Assembly (NCBI GenBank): GCA_913056235.1
Contig: CAJXMW010000001.1
Coordinates: 1,240,001 to 1,304,000, forward strand
Reading direction: 5' to 3'
Origin: an uncultured Fodinibius sp.
Lineage (GTDB): Bacteria > Bacteroidota > Rhodothermia > Balneolales > Balneolaceae
DNA: 64,000 nt
The translations under genes were made by a program, and so were the position numbers. Below are positions 10,389 to 20,303 of the stretch, piece after piece. How positions within the stretch are numbered: position 1 is the first letter of the stretch; each line of letters opens with the position of its first letter. A model generated the notes under the pieces. The model did not search any database. It was given only the letters and a program-made list of their open reading frames with translations, and was not told the DNA's origin.

Positions 10389-12383
10389 TTGGGCTTTATG
10401 TTCCTTCTACTCATCATTTCTCAGTTAACCCAGGCCCAGTCTAATGGTAGTAAAATAATATCAGTTGATACTTCCTCATCAGGCGGAGAAAATAGTCAGT
10501 TAAAAAATACGCTTCGTCCAATGATTGACAGCACTCAAATTATGTTGAATTTGGAGGAGCTTCCGGAATCGGCGAATAATAGTGTTAAAAAATTGAATGT
10601 GCGGAGAATGGATGTCAAGAATCTGCTTCGGGGATTGGGCCGTGAATATGATCTCAATATGATTGTAGATAATGACATAAAACAACGAGCTACCGTCCGA
10701 TTATCAAATTTACCTGCTATGGAGGCCGTCGTACATATTTGTGAGGAATATGGGTTGCAGATATCGCAATCTGGGCAGGTCTTTCGAATTGGTAAGTACA
10801 CGCCACCAAAGCCCAAGAAGAAGCCACGAATTCCAGATATCACCAGAACAGACAGCTTGCTTACTTTCGACCTTAAGGGAAATGAACTCAAAAATGTGGT
10901 GCGGAGGGTCTCAGAGATAACCGGGGAGAATATTGTGATCCGAAATGGAGTATCTGGCCGAGTATCGGGTTTTTTGCAAGATGTGCCATTTCAGCAGGGT
11001 ATGAATACTATCCTTAAAAATAGTGGTTTTATAATTCGTGAACGTGAGGGTATCTATACGGTAGATCGTTCTGGAAGATCGATGTCCAAAAATGGAGAGG
11101 ACAATGGTAAATCCTTCTGGGTGAATGTGAATGATGGATTAATCAGTATGGATGTAACCAAGGCTAAGATTCCTGCCCTGATTAGAGAGATTGCCTTTCA
11201 GACGAATGTAAACTTGATCAACTATGAATTACCACAGGGGCGCATTACCGCGAAGACAACGGATTTGACCTTGGAGGAAACCTTGGCTTATCTCTTTCGA
11301 GGAACCAATGTAACCTATCGCAAAGAGAATGATATATATATAATCGGTGATAAAAGTACTAGTGGTATTGCTACCAATGAGCTGATTGAATTACAACATA
11401 TTCGTGCTGATGTGGCAATTGGATTAATACCACAATCCATTATACAAGGAGCAACAGTCAAAGTTGTAAAGGAACAAAATGGGCTGATGGTCATAGGGAC
11501 GAATGATATAATTCTGGAATTGAAAAGTTTCATCGAAGAAATTGATCACCCCACGCCTCAAATATTAATAGAAGCACTTGTTGTTGATTTAAAGTCGACA
11601 GACTTATTTGAGCTTGGTGCAACATTGGGATATTCACAGCAACCAGACAGTGGTTTTGCTAGTGGAACGTTTGCTACTTTTATGGAAGATGGGTTAACGA
11701 TACAGGGGGATGGACCGTCTGCAAATAGTTTGTTTGAGATTGATGGGGATCTTTTTGGTATAAATAATCTCGGAGTCCTACCTGACGACTTTTATTATCG
11801 GATAAATGCTTTAAGTCAAGAAGGGGTGATGAATGTACGTTCACGTCCTCAAATATCTACATTAAATGGGCATAAAGCGAGTATCGAAATAGGGACGACT
11901 CAATATTACATCCTAAAATCTAGTACTCCTTTAAAATCGCAGCAGGATGTTGTAGTCCAGGAAGATGAGCGTTTTGAAACTATTGAAGCTAATGTGAGCC
12001 TTGAGATTACGCCGTGGGTAAGTGCATCAGGTGGAGTTACGACTGAGATTCATCCTGAATTTAATACCCCAGTTGGAGACCTGAATTCTGATGTTCCTCC
12101 TACAATACAAAGTCGTGTTTTGGATTCTACTGTTCGCTTAAAAGACGGAGAAACCATTGTGCTTGGAGGGCTAATCCAAGAAAAGAAAATTCGAAACCTG
12201 AACAAAGTACCAATTCTGGGAGATATTCCATTGCTCGGGAAATTATTTACAAACCGAAGTACTGATAAACAGAAGTCCGAACTAGTCATCTTTTTAACTC
12301 CACATGTTTTTTATGGTGATGACTCAGATAGCAGGCGATGGAGAGAACTTCGTGAAGACTTAGATGTAGACATAGAAAAGTAA
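10389..12383 (+). CDS. type II secretion/type IV pilus secretin (GspD/PilQ-like)
   Basis: STN/N-domains then secretin C-terminus VRSRPQISTLNGHKASIEIG...DGETIVLGGLIQEKKIRNLNKVPILGDIPLLGKLFTNR. Confidence 0.93.
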   Translation: MGFMFLLLIISQLTQAQSNGSKIISVDTSSSGGENSQLKNTLRPMIDSTQIMLNLEELPESANNSVKKLNVRRMDVKNLLRGLGREYDLNMIVDNDIKQRATVRLSNLPAMEAVVHICEEYGLQISQSGQVFRIGKYTPPKPKKKPRIPDITRTDSLLTFDLKGNELKNVVRRVSEITGENIVIRNGVSGRVSGFLQDVPFQQGMNTILKNSGFIIREREGIYTVDRSGRSMSKNGEDNGKSFWVNVNDGLISMDVTKAKIPALIREIAFQTNVNLINYELPQGRITAKTTDLTLEETLAYLFRGTNVTYRKENDIYIIGDKSTSGIATNELIELQHIRADVAIGLIPQSIIQGATVKVVKEQNGLMVIGTNDIILELKSFIEEIDHPTPQILIEALVVDLKSTDLFELGATLGYSQQPDSGFASGTFATFMEDGLTIQGDGPSANSLFEIDGDLFGINNLGVLPDDFYYRINALSQEGVMNVRSRPQISTLNGHKASIEIGTTQYYILKSSTPLKSQQDVVVQEDERFETIEANVSLEITPWVSASGGVTTEIHPEFNTPVGDLNSDVPPTIQSRVLDSTVRLKDGETIVLGGLIQEKKIRNLNKVPILGDIPLLGKLFTNRSTDKQKSELVIFLTPHVFYGDDSDSRRWRELREDLDVDIEK

Positions 12384-12388
12384 TTATC

Positions 12389-13831
12389 ATGAAGATTCCT
12401 TTTTTACAAAAAAAGAGTGTTGGAATTCATATTACTTATCGGGCCATACGATGGGTCGAGTTGTCCCGAATTAGAAATGGTTTATCTCTTGATTGCGTTG
12501 AGACCTCCACTGTCAAAGAGGGCAACATTGCTGAATGTCTCAATCAAATTGTTGATAAAGCTAACCCATCGTTTCCTTATGTAATATCAAATTTAGATGG
12601 TAGTGAAGTACATCAGGAAATTATAGAAGTGCCTTTTCAAGAGGATGACTATTTAAATGAATGGGTGGAAGAGACTCCGAAAGAAATTATCCCTGAAGGT
12701 TCTGAGATCGACGAATTTCAAGTTGCCCATCATATAATAGGAGACAAGGATGAAAGAAGGAGCTGTTTGTTTGTAATGGCACCTAAAGAAGCCGTTGCCT
12801 CTCGAGTAGAACTTTTGGAATCAGTGGGTTTGCAGCCAATTGCTTTAACCACTGGCGATTTTGAGGCTGGATATGGACTTCTTTTTGACTCAGATTTCAT
12901 TAATGAAGATCCAATGCTCCTAAAAGCATTTGAGGATCGTGCCTGTTTATTGTCATATGAGGATGGTTTAGTATGTGACTTTTTTCCTCTTCCAGTTGTA
13001 AATGATGTGGAAGATCTGCTATCCGAAGTAGAATCATTGGTAGTGAGTCGACCAAATTATAAGGAAAGTAAATCAAGTCAGCTATTATATACTGCCCTAA
13101 GCAAAAACTTGAAGAATGCCGGCAATAATAAAGTCAGGTTAAAAATTCGGGAGTTACATCCCTTGCCGGATTTGAATTTGAAAGGTAAGAGATTGTCAAT
13201 GGATGAGTCTATAGCCTGTGGGATGGCGGTCAAACAACTTTATCCTGCTTTGGATCGTATTAATTTACTTGATGAAGAGAATGTACGGTTAAATGCAGAT
13301 GAGGTTGAAAAAAAGGACGCTTTTCTTACCACCGGGGTACTAGTTGGCTTTATTTTACTGGCATTTTTTTGCCTCAATCTACTCGAGTGGAACATGGAGC
13401 GTAGAAAATCAGATCTTGATAAGCAGGTTGCCCAAGTACAAGATAAAATCACTTCAGTTACAGATGCTCGTCAAAGAGTCCAAAATTTGAAGTCAACTAT
13501 TTCAGATGTTCGCCGGTTAGTGGCAGAGCGAACATCTATGGTAAAAGATTTGGAATCTATAAGCCGGTCTATACCGAATAGAATTTGGTTGGATGTCCTG
13601 CAATTGACTAACGAGTCTAAAAAGCCTCGCGTAATCTTAAAGGGGTATGCTAAAGATGAGTCAAGGGTTTCTTTATTACTTAGGAGATTAGAAAGATTGA
13701 AGGAGGTGAATAACGTTCGCCTGCTGTATTCTAAACAACTCAAGACGAGTGCTATTTATGATAAGAAGTATCAAGAAGATCTTATTACAAGTTATAAGGT
13801 CCAACTAAAAACAACCCAAGGTAGTGAATGA
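12389..13831 (+). CDS. PilM-PilN/GspL-like assembly protein
   Basis: N-terminal actin-like PilM features, TM ~residue 310, PilN-like periplasmic part; operon position. Confidence 0.7.
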   Translation: MKIPFLQKKSVGIHITYRAIRWVELSRIRNGLSLDCVETSTVKEGNIAECLNQIVDKANPSFPYVISNLDGSEVHQEIIEVPFQEDDYLNEWVEETPKEIIPEGSEIDEFQVAHHIIGDKDERRSCLFVMAPKEAVASRVELLESVGLQPIALTTGDFEAGYGLLFDSDFINEDPMLLKAFEDRACLLSYEDGLVCDFFPLPVVNDVEDLLSEVESLVVSRPNYKESKSSQLLYTALSKNLKNAGNNKVRLKIRELHPLPDLNLKGKRLSMDESIACGMAVKQLYPALDRINLLDEENVRLNADEVEKKDAFLTTGVLVGFILLAFFCLNLLEWNMERRKSDLDKQVAQVQDKITSVTDARQRVQNLKSTISDVRRLVAERTSMVKDLESISRSIPNRIWLDVLQLTNESKKPRVILKGYAKDESRVSLLLRRLERLKEVNNVRLLYSKQLKTSAIYDKKYQEDLITSYKVQLKTTQGSE

Positions 13832-14372
13832 GTTGTATATAAAATATCGGTGGAAGGGGGTAGGAGTATTAAGCGTTTTTTTGACCACGTACATCTTGTT
13901 TACCGTCTTTGTGCCTCAGGTAAATCGATTATTTGATACCTATAGTTCAATTCAAGGCCAAAAGGAGAAGATTAATACTGTTGCAAATTGGGAGTCAAAG
14001 TTAGAGAGTTACAATGCAAAGCTGAAAAGGTTAGAAAAATTTTCATCGAAGCTTTTTGTAAGTGTTTCGAGTAATGACGAGATGTCTGCGATTGTGGAAA
14101 TGGTTTATTCTCACGGGCAGGATTCTGGGGTAGATGTTCAAAGTATGGAACCCTTGGAGTCAGTGGATCGAAAAGTTGTTACTGAAATTCCCGTTTTGAT
14201 TATGGCATCTGGAGAATTTCATGCAATCATCGATTTCGTAAATAGCTTGGAACAAGCTAACCACTTAATACAAGTTAGTCGATTAGATATTAGATCAAAC
14301 AGTAAGGAGGATAGAATGAAACTATCTGCAAAAATTCAGTTGAATGTGATGATAATTCGAAAGAATAGTTAA
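13824..14372 (+). CDS. PilO/GspM-like protein
   Basis: Single N-terminal TM plus coiled coil and ferredoxin-like region; overlaps the PilN-like gene. Confidence 0.65.
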   Translation: MNELYIKYRWKGVGVLSVFLTTYILFTVFVPQVNRLFDTYSSIQGQKEKINTVANWESKLESYNAKLKRLEKFSSKLFVSVSSNDEMSAIVEMVYSHGQDSGVDVQSMEPLESVDRKVVTEIPVLIMASGEFHAIIDFVNSLEQANHLIQVSRLDIRSNSKEDRMKLSAKIQLNVMIIRKNS

Positions 14373-14380
14373 TAGCTGTC

Positions 14381-14842
14381 ATGCGCAAATTATTGGAAAA
14401 GCGTAGCATACAGCTTGTACTTGGAATTACTGTGATAGTAATCTGGGGCTTCAATATGTTGCAAATTGTAGATATGTCTAAAGATTCTGAAGAAACAAAT
14501 AAGTCCACAAAAATCGAATTCAGTAAGGCTTTTTTTACATTGCCGAATTTTCGTGAATATCAATATAAAGGTGATTACAAGGACCCGTTTGAAATCAAAC
14601 TCAGTAAAATTAAAAGGGAACCTAATATCCCCAAATCAAAGAAGTCAAATAAGAAAACAGTTAGGCCTCCTCAGCTCAAACTTACTGGAATTATTGAAGG
14701 AACTGCCTTAATACAAAATAACAATCAAACTGTTTTTTTTGTGGGAGTTGGTGATACAGTTGAAGGGGCACGAATCGAATCTATTGTTCAGGATTCTGTA
14801 ACACTGGTTTTTAAGCAAAGGACGTTTTCAATTAAGCTTTAA
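14381..14842 (+). CDS. PilP/GspC-like protein
   Basis: N-terminal TM, linker, PilP-like PPQLKLTGIIEGTALIQNNNQTVFFVGVGDTVEGARIESIVQDSVTL. Confidence 0.7.
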   Translation: MRKLLEKRSIQLVLGITVIVIWGFNMLQIVDMSKDSEETNKSTKIEFSKAFFTLPNFREYQYKGDYKDPFEIKLSKIKREPNIPKSKKSNKKTVRPPQLKLTGIIEGTALIQNNNQTVFFVGVGDTVEGARIESIVQDSVTLVFKQRTFSIKL

Positions 14843-14863
14843 TTTTTAAGAAGGAGGGGTATA

Positions 14864-15277
14864 ATGAAGTGGATACAGTCAATAAAAAAAGAAGAAGGGT
14901 TTACACTGCCAGAATTGCTTATCGTTCTGGTAATTATTGGGATACTGGTAATGATTGCAATCCCGATTTATCAAAATATAACTACAAAAGCGAAGACTAC
15001 TGAAGCTAAACTTATGCTTGGACAGGTGGAGACTCTTCAAAAAGCATATTACATGGAATACGACTATTACGCCAGTGACCTTGCCGCTATTGGTTTTGAA
15101 CAAAACAAGTTGGTAACGGATGGGGGCAAAGCACGTTATGTGATTGAAATTGAAAAAGCCAATGAAAAAAGCTTTATAGCTACGGCTACTTCAGTAATAG
15201 ATTTTGATAAGGATGGAGCCTATAACGTTTGGGTCGTGAACGAAGATGGCGTCATAAAACAGAAAGTACCTGACTAA
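14864..15277 (+). CDS. major pseudopilin (GspG/PilA-like)
   Basis: Class III signal KKEEGFTLPELLIVLVIIGILVMIAIPIY. Confidence 0.9.
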   Translation: MKWIQSIKKEEGFTLPELLIVLVIIGILVMIAIPIYQNITTKAKTTEAKLMLGQVETLQKAYYMEYDYYASDLAAIGFEQNKLVTDGGKARYVIEIEKANEKSFIATATSVIDFDKDGAYNVWVVNEDGVIKQKVPD

Positions 15278-15861
15278 TGAATATACAATCGAGTTCCAAG
15301 TTCCAAATCCAATTAAGTACCAGAGGTATACAAAAGGTTGGGTTTATTGTAGGGATGATTTTGTTACAATTTTTTCTGGCGAAATCTTTTGGCATCATCT
15401 TGGTTATTGATCTAACGCTTATTCTCTTGTTGGCCGCTTCCGTGTGGACTGATATTCTGTATGGTGTAATTCCCAATTTCATTATTGGATGTGGTCTTGT
15501 TTCTGCGGGTGTATTTCTGATACTAGGCGAGTTGAAATTGACTAAAACACTTATTGCCGCCGCTTCAATTCTAGTACTCTTGCTTTTAATTTGCTGGTTA
15601 AGCGAAAAGTTTTTTGGTCAGCCAGGATTAGGAATGGGCGATCTTAAATTATTCTTTGTACTGGGTTTATATTTGGGTTGGGAGATTTTTTGGGTTCTAT
15701 ATATAGCAGTAATGGTTGGTGGCCTATTTGCTATCTGTGGAATTATAGTTAAGTATTTAAGTCGAAAGAGTCGTCTTCCATTTGCGCCATTTATAGCCAT
15801 TGCCTTTCTGGTGACTCATTATTTTCTGCCATTGAGTTTGGTTATGGGGTATTTGAGATGA
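15277..15861 (+). CDS. prepilin peptidase (A24 family, short form)
   Basis: Membrane protein with Asp motifs AASVWTDILYGVIPN and GLGMGDLKLF. Confidence 0.85.
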   Translation: MNIQSSSKFQIQLSTRGIQKVGFIVGMILLQFFLAKSFGIILVIDLTLILLLAASVWTDILYGVIPNFIIGCGLVSAGVFLILGELKLTKTLIAAASILVLLLLICWLSEKFFGQPGLGMGDLKLFFVLGLYLGWEIFWVLYIAVMVGGLFAICGIIVKYLSRKSRLPFAPFIAIAFLVTHYFLPLSLVMGYLR

Positions 15862-17219
15862 ATACAGCTAAGCGATTAATAAAGGTTGAAAAAGGGTCTG
15901 TTCTACCAGCGGTATTGATTACAATTTTTATTATAACCCTGATGGTTGGAATGATTATGGCTGGTACGGTTATGCAAGGGCGTTTCATTCAACAGGATAT
16001 AAAGGAAGTTCAGGCAAGATATACTGCAGAAGGGGCTGTATTTCAGTATTTATCTAGTGATTCTATCATTTTAAAAGACAGTATGGAAGTGGTGCTTCCG
16101 GACAGCCAGAAAGCAATTGTATATGCCGAACCATTTGGCGGGTATTTGAAAATGATGTCAAAGGTGAAACGGAGACATCAAGACAAGAAAATTCGAATGT
16201 TGATAGGGCATAAACCTAAACAGTCATTTAAAAAGGCTGTTATTTTGGGAGATATTAGTTCCAAACTAAACTTAACCGGATCAGCTATTATAAAAGGTGA
16301 TATAACAACGGGTCCCCATGGAGTTAAGAAAAGAGCGTTTAAAGGAGAATTGTTTAGTGGATCAATACAAGGTCACATTCATAAGCAAGATTCATCAGGA
16401 TTACCAACGTTTGATAGTCAGATGTTAAGGGATGAGATAAAGCATTATGACAAGTTAATAAGGAGCCCGCCTGAAAATGCTAAAATCTTTAAAAGAAACC
16501 GTTTTAGAGCTGAAGATATTTTGAACAGTGGAAATGAATCTCAGATACTTTTTTTCCTTGGGGATGTTGAAATTTTCTCTAGAAAGCCAGTTGAATGGCC
16601 TGAGTCTTTAATTATAGTTTCAAAAGGTACTATCAGGTTAAACGGAAATATTGAATTTGGGGCATTTAGTAAATTTATCGCTGGGGAGAAAATAGTGTTA
16701 CAGGGAGAAATTAAAGGGAAACAAGCACTTTTTTATGCTGCTAAAGAAATTAGTTTGAAAGGTAAAGTCAATTGTTCTGCCCAATTTTTATCCCAGAAAA
16801 AGATTACTCTAAATGACAAGACTTATCTACACTACCCGTCTTTTTTATATGTAAACGGAACCACTAAATCAGGTACTCGATCAGGGAGTATTACTCTTAA
16901 AGATAAAAGTATTTTGGATGGCATTGCTTTAATCCCAAATCCTCAAAAAAAGGTTACCGATAGCAAAATAAAAATAACAATCGGAGAACGAGCTAGAATA
17001 AGAGGGGCTTTATATAATTCAGGACAGACAGAATTGTTAGGCAGTATTTTAGGGTCTGTACAAACATTTCAATTTTATTTTTATAAATCACCGACCTCGT
17101 ATATAAACTGGATAAAGGATGCTGTCATAAACGTAGATAAACGCCCCCAAAAATTTGCTGTGCCTATTGGCTTTATTCAAGATAATTCTTACGAAATATT
17201 AGCTTGGAGGGAGTTATGA
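15858..17219 (+). CDS. pilin-like N-terminus fused to a beta-helix/polymer-forming-like domain
   Basis: N-terminal hydrophobic pilin-like helix (EKGSVLPAVLITIFIITLMVGMIMA); repeating beta segments; within pilus operon. Confidence 0.55.
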   Translation: MNTAKRLIKVEKGSVLPAVLITIFIITLMVGMIMAGTVMQGRFIQQDIKEVQARYTAEGAVFQYLSSDSIILKDSMEVVLPDSQKAIVYAEPFGGYLKMMSKVKRRHQDKKIRMLIGHKPKQSFKKAVILGDISSKLNLTGSAIIKGDITTGPHGVKKRAFKGELFSGSIQGHIHKQDSSGLPTFDSQMLRDEIKHYDKLIRSPPENAKIFKRNRFRAEDILNSGNESQILFFLGDVEIFSRKPVEWPESLIIVSKGTIRLNGNIEFGAFSKFIAGEKIVLQGEIKGKQALFYAAKEISLKGKVNCSAQFLSQKKITLNDKTYLHYPSFLYVNGTTKSGTRSGSITLKDKSILDGIALIPNPQKKVTDSKIKITIGERARIRGALYNSGQTELLGSILGSVQTFQFYFYKSPTSYINWIKDAVINVDKRPQKFAVPIGFIQDNSYEILAWREL

Positions 17220-17494
17220 GTAAATGTAAGAAGCAGAGATGGATACAAAGGCTAGTGTCATCTTCAAAAGGGACTACTTTGGTAGAAGTATTGGTGTCAT
17301 TAGCTCTTCTTTTGAGTGTTTTGCTACCTGCAAGCATTTTTCTTGGTTATATAGCTAATTATCCAGATAACAGAAATAAAGTTATTGCGCTTAGCAGAGC
17401 GCAAACGTCGATGGAGCAACTGTTAAAGGAGGGGAAGTTTATCAAGATGAAGGATATAAGTAAGCAACCACTTATTTGTTTAGTGAGGCGCTAG
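17216..17494 (+). CDS. minor pseudopilin (GspI-like), possibly frameshifted
   Basis: SSKGTTLVEVLVSLALLLSVLLPASIF type III signal; ends abruptly, next ORF overlaps in another frame. Confidence 0.65.
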   Translation: MSKCKKQRWIQRLVSSSKGTTLVEVLVSLALLLSVLLPASIFLGYIANYPDNRNKVIALSRAQTSMEQLLKEGKFIKMKDISKQPLICLVRR

Positions 17495-17886
17495 TTAACG
17501 ATTGGGAACGAAATATCCGTCTTGAGAATAAACTGCACACTCTGATCCACGGGATGTCGGAAGATGTTTATGAAGCTCAAACAATAAACAACCTTGAAAA
17601 GCAAGCGCTTTCAATGAAAATGCCAGGAGGCGTTACGCGAGAATATGGTTTCGTTGATGGGAAACTCACAAGAAATCAAACCACATTATTAGATAAGAGT
17701 TATAAGATCATCGATTTTGAAATATCATCGAATCTCTTTTTAACATCTCAAATGGATTTTTCTCCCAAAAAGTTGAAAGTAATAAATATCAAAATTGCAT
17801 TAACAGATGGAAGGGATACACTACAGGCTATACGTGCTGTACGATTACGGGCACCTTCTACCTGGAACTCTTTAAGGAAAGAATAG
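17476..17886 (+). CDS. GspJ-like C-terminal fragment or separate minor pseudopilin lacking an N-terminal helix
   Basis: 136-aa ORF without pilin signal, only a TTG start; content resembles GspJ globular region. Confidence 0.45.
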   Translation: MFSEALVNDWERNIRLENKLHTLIHGMSEDVYEAQTINNLEKQALSMKMPGGVTREYGFVDGKLTRNQTTLLDKSYKIIDFEISSNLFLTSQMDFSPKKLKVINIKIALTDGRDTLQAIRAVRLRAPSTWNSLRKE

Positions 17887-17889
17887 CTT

Positions 17890-19032
17890 ATGGCACAATT
17901 ACCACCAGCTCTTTCCCAGACGGGAAACAATACAGATAACAGTTGTAGCGGGGAATCATCATCCATTAAAAATGTTCTATCCTCTTTTTCATTAAGATCT
18001 ATATCTGAAAAAAATGTAATTGATTTTACAAGAGGATTTGCGGTGATGCTCAAAGCTCGGCTCTCTCTGATCCAAGCACTTGATACCTCTATCGGTCAAG
18101 AAGAAAATGCAAGATTTAAAGAGGTTCTCATGGATATTCGTAAAAATGTTCGAGGAGGAGAAAGTCTTGCTACTAGCCTCTCTAAACATCCTGATGTCTT
18201 TGATACATTTTATGTTAACTTGGTCAAAGTTGGAGAGTTAGCGGGGATTTTAGGGGATGTTTTGCTACGTCTGGCAGATTATATGTTGAAGCGTCATACT
18301 CTTAAGAAAAAAGTAAAGATGGCAATGCTTTATCCTGCCATGATATTGGGAGTTGCTGTATCTGCAATTCTATTTTTATTATTGATAATTATACCAACTT
18401 TTGCAGAAATGTATAGAGATTTTGATGCTGAATTGCCAGAGCTAACCCAGCTTGTATTATCAGCCAGTCAATGGCTGAGCAATTATTTTTGGTTGTTGCT
18501 GCTAGTATTAATTGGGATGATTTTAACAATCAAATACGTACTACAAAGACCAAAATTTAGATATAAGTTTGATCGGATAAAATTAAAGGTTCCTTTTTTA
18601 GGTACATTATTTACTGAAAATATTGTTGCTCGTTTTTGCCAAACTTTGGGGACATTATTAAAGAGTGGCATTTCATTAGTGGAAGCTTTATCAATAATTC
18701 AGAAAGCTACCAAAAATTTATTGGTTCAAGATGCAATAAAGGGCATGTTAGTAACTATTAAAAAAGGAGAAAGCCTTGGGGAAGCTATGAGGAAGAAAAA
18801 TGTTTTTCCGCCTATTGTCCTTCAAATGATTAGTGTTGGTGAGGAGACTGCTGAGCTTGACAGGATGTTACTACACGTAGCAGATCATTTTCGGGAAGAG
18901 ATTGACTTAAAAGTGGAAAACTTGACTTCAATTATAGAGCCTACTCTTATTATTATTCTAGGCATAGTTCTAGGTTTCTTAATTGTCGCAATGTATCTGC
19001 CAATGTTTGAGCTGATGAATGTAATTGGTTAG
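17890..19032 (+). CDS. GspF/PilC inner-membrane platform protein
   Basis: Duplicated GspF domains with TMs: FTRGFAVMLKARLSLIQALD ... FCQTLGTLLKSGISLVEAL. Confidence 0.93.
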   Translation: MAQLPPALSQTGNNTDNSCSGESSSIKNVLSSFSLRSISEKNVIDFTRGFAVMLKARLSLIQALDTSIGQEENARFKEVLMDIRKNVRGGESLATSLSKHPDVFDTFYVNLVKVGELAGILGDVLLRLADYMLKRHTLKKKVKMAMLYPAMILGVAVSAILFLLLIIIPTFAEMYRDFDAELPELTQLVLSASQWLSNYFWLLLLVLIGMILTIKYVLQRPKFRYKFDRIKLKVPFLGTLFTENIVARFCQTLGTLLKSGISLVEALSIIQKATKNLLVQDAIKGMLVTIKKGESLGEAMRKKNVFPPIVLQMISVGEETAELDRMLLHVADHFREEIDLKVENLTSIIEPTLIIILGIVLGFLIVAMYLPMFELMNVIG

Positions 19033-19049
19033 ATCTTGGGGATTTATAA

Positions 19050-19077
19050 CAAAAGCCGTAAAAATTTACGGCTTTTG
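19050..19077 (+). terminator. intrinsic terminator of the secretion operon
   Basis: Perfect 13-bp stem CAAAAGCCGTAAA-aa-TTTACGGCTTTTG directly after gspF-like stop. Confidence 0.8.
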
Positions 19078-19139
19078 TATTGGAATGTTTGCACCTTTAA
19101 CCAGCTATAAAACTATTTTATCTGTTCAATAACTAGCTT

Positions 19140-19511
19140 TTAGATTAATCGGAGTAGGGTACTGAATACCTTTCGAACAAATCCTCCAACCCGAATCAAG
19201 ATACGACTACCAAATTGATCTAGGACAATTCGTAGTTCATGTAGAAACAGGTCAAGCAGACGCTCCTTTTCTTGTGGGGAGAGTTTTCTTCCTTCTTCAC
19301 TATTTCGGTTGGTATATTGGGCATACAACCGAAGGATATTTTGGGCTTTCTCAAACAGGCTACGGATTTGAACGGAGGCCGATAGGGCAATTATTCCTAG
19401 AATAACCACGCCAATTTCGGCCAAGTTATTTGGAACCAGTAAGCCTGATAGCCAGTCTGCAGGGATTAGAATCAATGTGGCAGCGAATAAAAAAGATAGA
19501 ATTGTAATCAT
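19140..19511 (-). CDS. small membrane protein (virion block)
   Basis: 123-aa ORF with two N-terminal TM segments, last gene of the minus-strand block. Confidence 0.5.
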   Translation of the reverse strand: MITILSFLFAATLILIPADWLSGLLVPNNLAEIGVVILGIIALSASVQIRSLFEKAQNILRLYAQYTNRNSEEGRKLSPQEKERLLDLFLHELRIVLDQFGSRILIRVGGFVRKVFSTLLRLI

Positions 19512-19972
19512 AGGTTTTTCTTTGATTTATGGGGTTTGAATTGGGAAATTTTTTTGGCTTCGATTTTGAGGTCAGAGTAATCCTCATCAAACAAGGAGTT
19601 TCCAGGAATCTTGTGACTTTGATTCTTCTGTATCTGCTTCAGCCACTTTTGTCCTAACCCTTTAGCCTGCTTATTGGATAACCCATCCCCCTTTCCTTGA
19701 AGCAAATCATAAACAGGATTGGTTTGTGTGGCTCCTGATGAGATAGCGATCAAACCATAGAGGTATCCGACAATCTCAAGGATCGAAAGGATAAGCAGTA
19801 GGGTCGTATCAATTCCAGAGGCTGATAGCCTGCCGGTTGACAAAAGTCCAGATATGGTGAGGCTAGCGATCCCGCTTTTTACAATGCCCCTACCTTTTTC
19901 AGGGGTTTTGCTTTTGAATAAGCCAATTAAGGTAGGGACTGCCTTAATGATGGGTTTTAGTATTTTCAGCAT
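19508..19972 (-). CDS. membrane protein, candidate holin-like
   Basis: TM segments; start MLKILKPIIKA chosen (20092 extension overlaps upstream gene). Confidence 0.45.
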   Translation of the reverse strand: MLKILKPIIKAVPTLIGLFKSKTPEKGRGIVKSGIASLTISGLLSTGRLSASGIDTTLLLILSILEIVGYLYGLIAISSGATQTNPVYDLLQGKGDGLSNKQAKGLGQKWLKQIQKNQSHKIPGNSLFDEDYSDLKIEAKKISQFKPHKSKKNL

Positions 19973-20303
19973 CAGTAGTGTCTTGTTTGGTTGGGGATTT
20001 ATATTGGTGGATCCGGCGGGGGATGATTTCAAATTCAATCGATCGGATTCGCTGGTTATGATCTTCAAAGCGTCCGTTTGTACGCCGGACATGCGTTTCC
20101 AAGCTTTCTTCCAATTTGCTTAGGTTGTTAGCCTGTACTTTCACTTTCTCATTGATGCCAATCATCAGCTCATACCACTTTTTAATTTCGGCGGTCTGGT
20201 TATTGATCGAATCGTAGATGCCGGTCAAAAACAGGCAGATAATCGTGGTAACAATCAACTCCTTGTACTTTTGAAAGAAGCCATCTGTTTGGAATTTGCT
20301 CAT
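19944..20303 (-). CDS. TM + coiled-coil protein, lysis-module candidate
   Basis: N-terminal TM followed by coiled coil; adjacent to endolysin-like gene. Confidence 0.5.
   Translation of the reverse strand: MSKFQTDGFFQKYKELIVTTIICLFLTGIYDSINNQTAEIKKWYELMIGINEKVKVQANNLSKLEESLETHVRRTNGRFEDHNQRIRSIEFEIIPRRIHQYKSPTKQDTTDAENTKTHH

Noticed and set aside
19033-19140. attL core for the integrated element
   Set aside because: Likely near here, but the matching attR would lie beyond 64000, so no direct repeat can be demonstrated.
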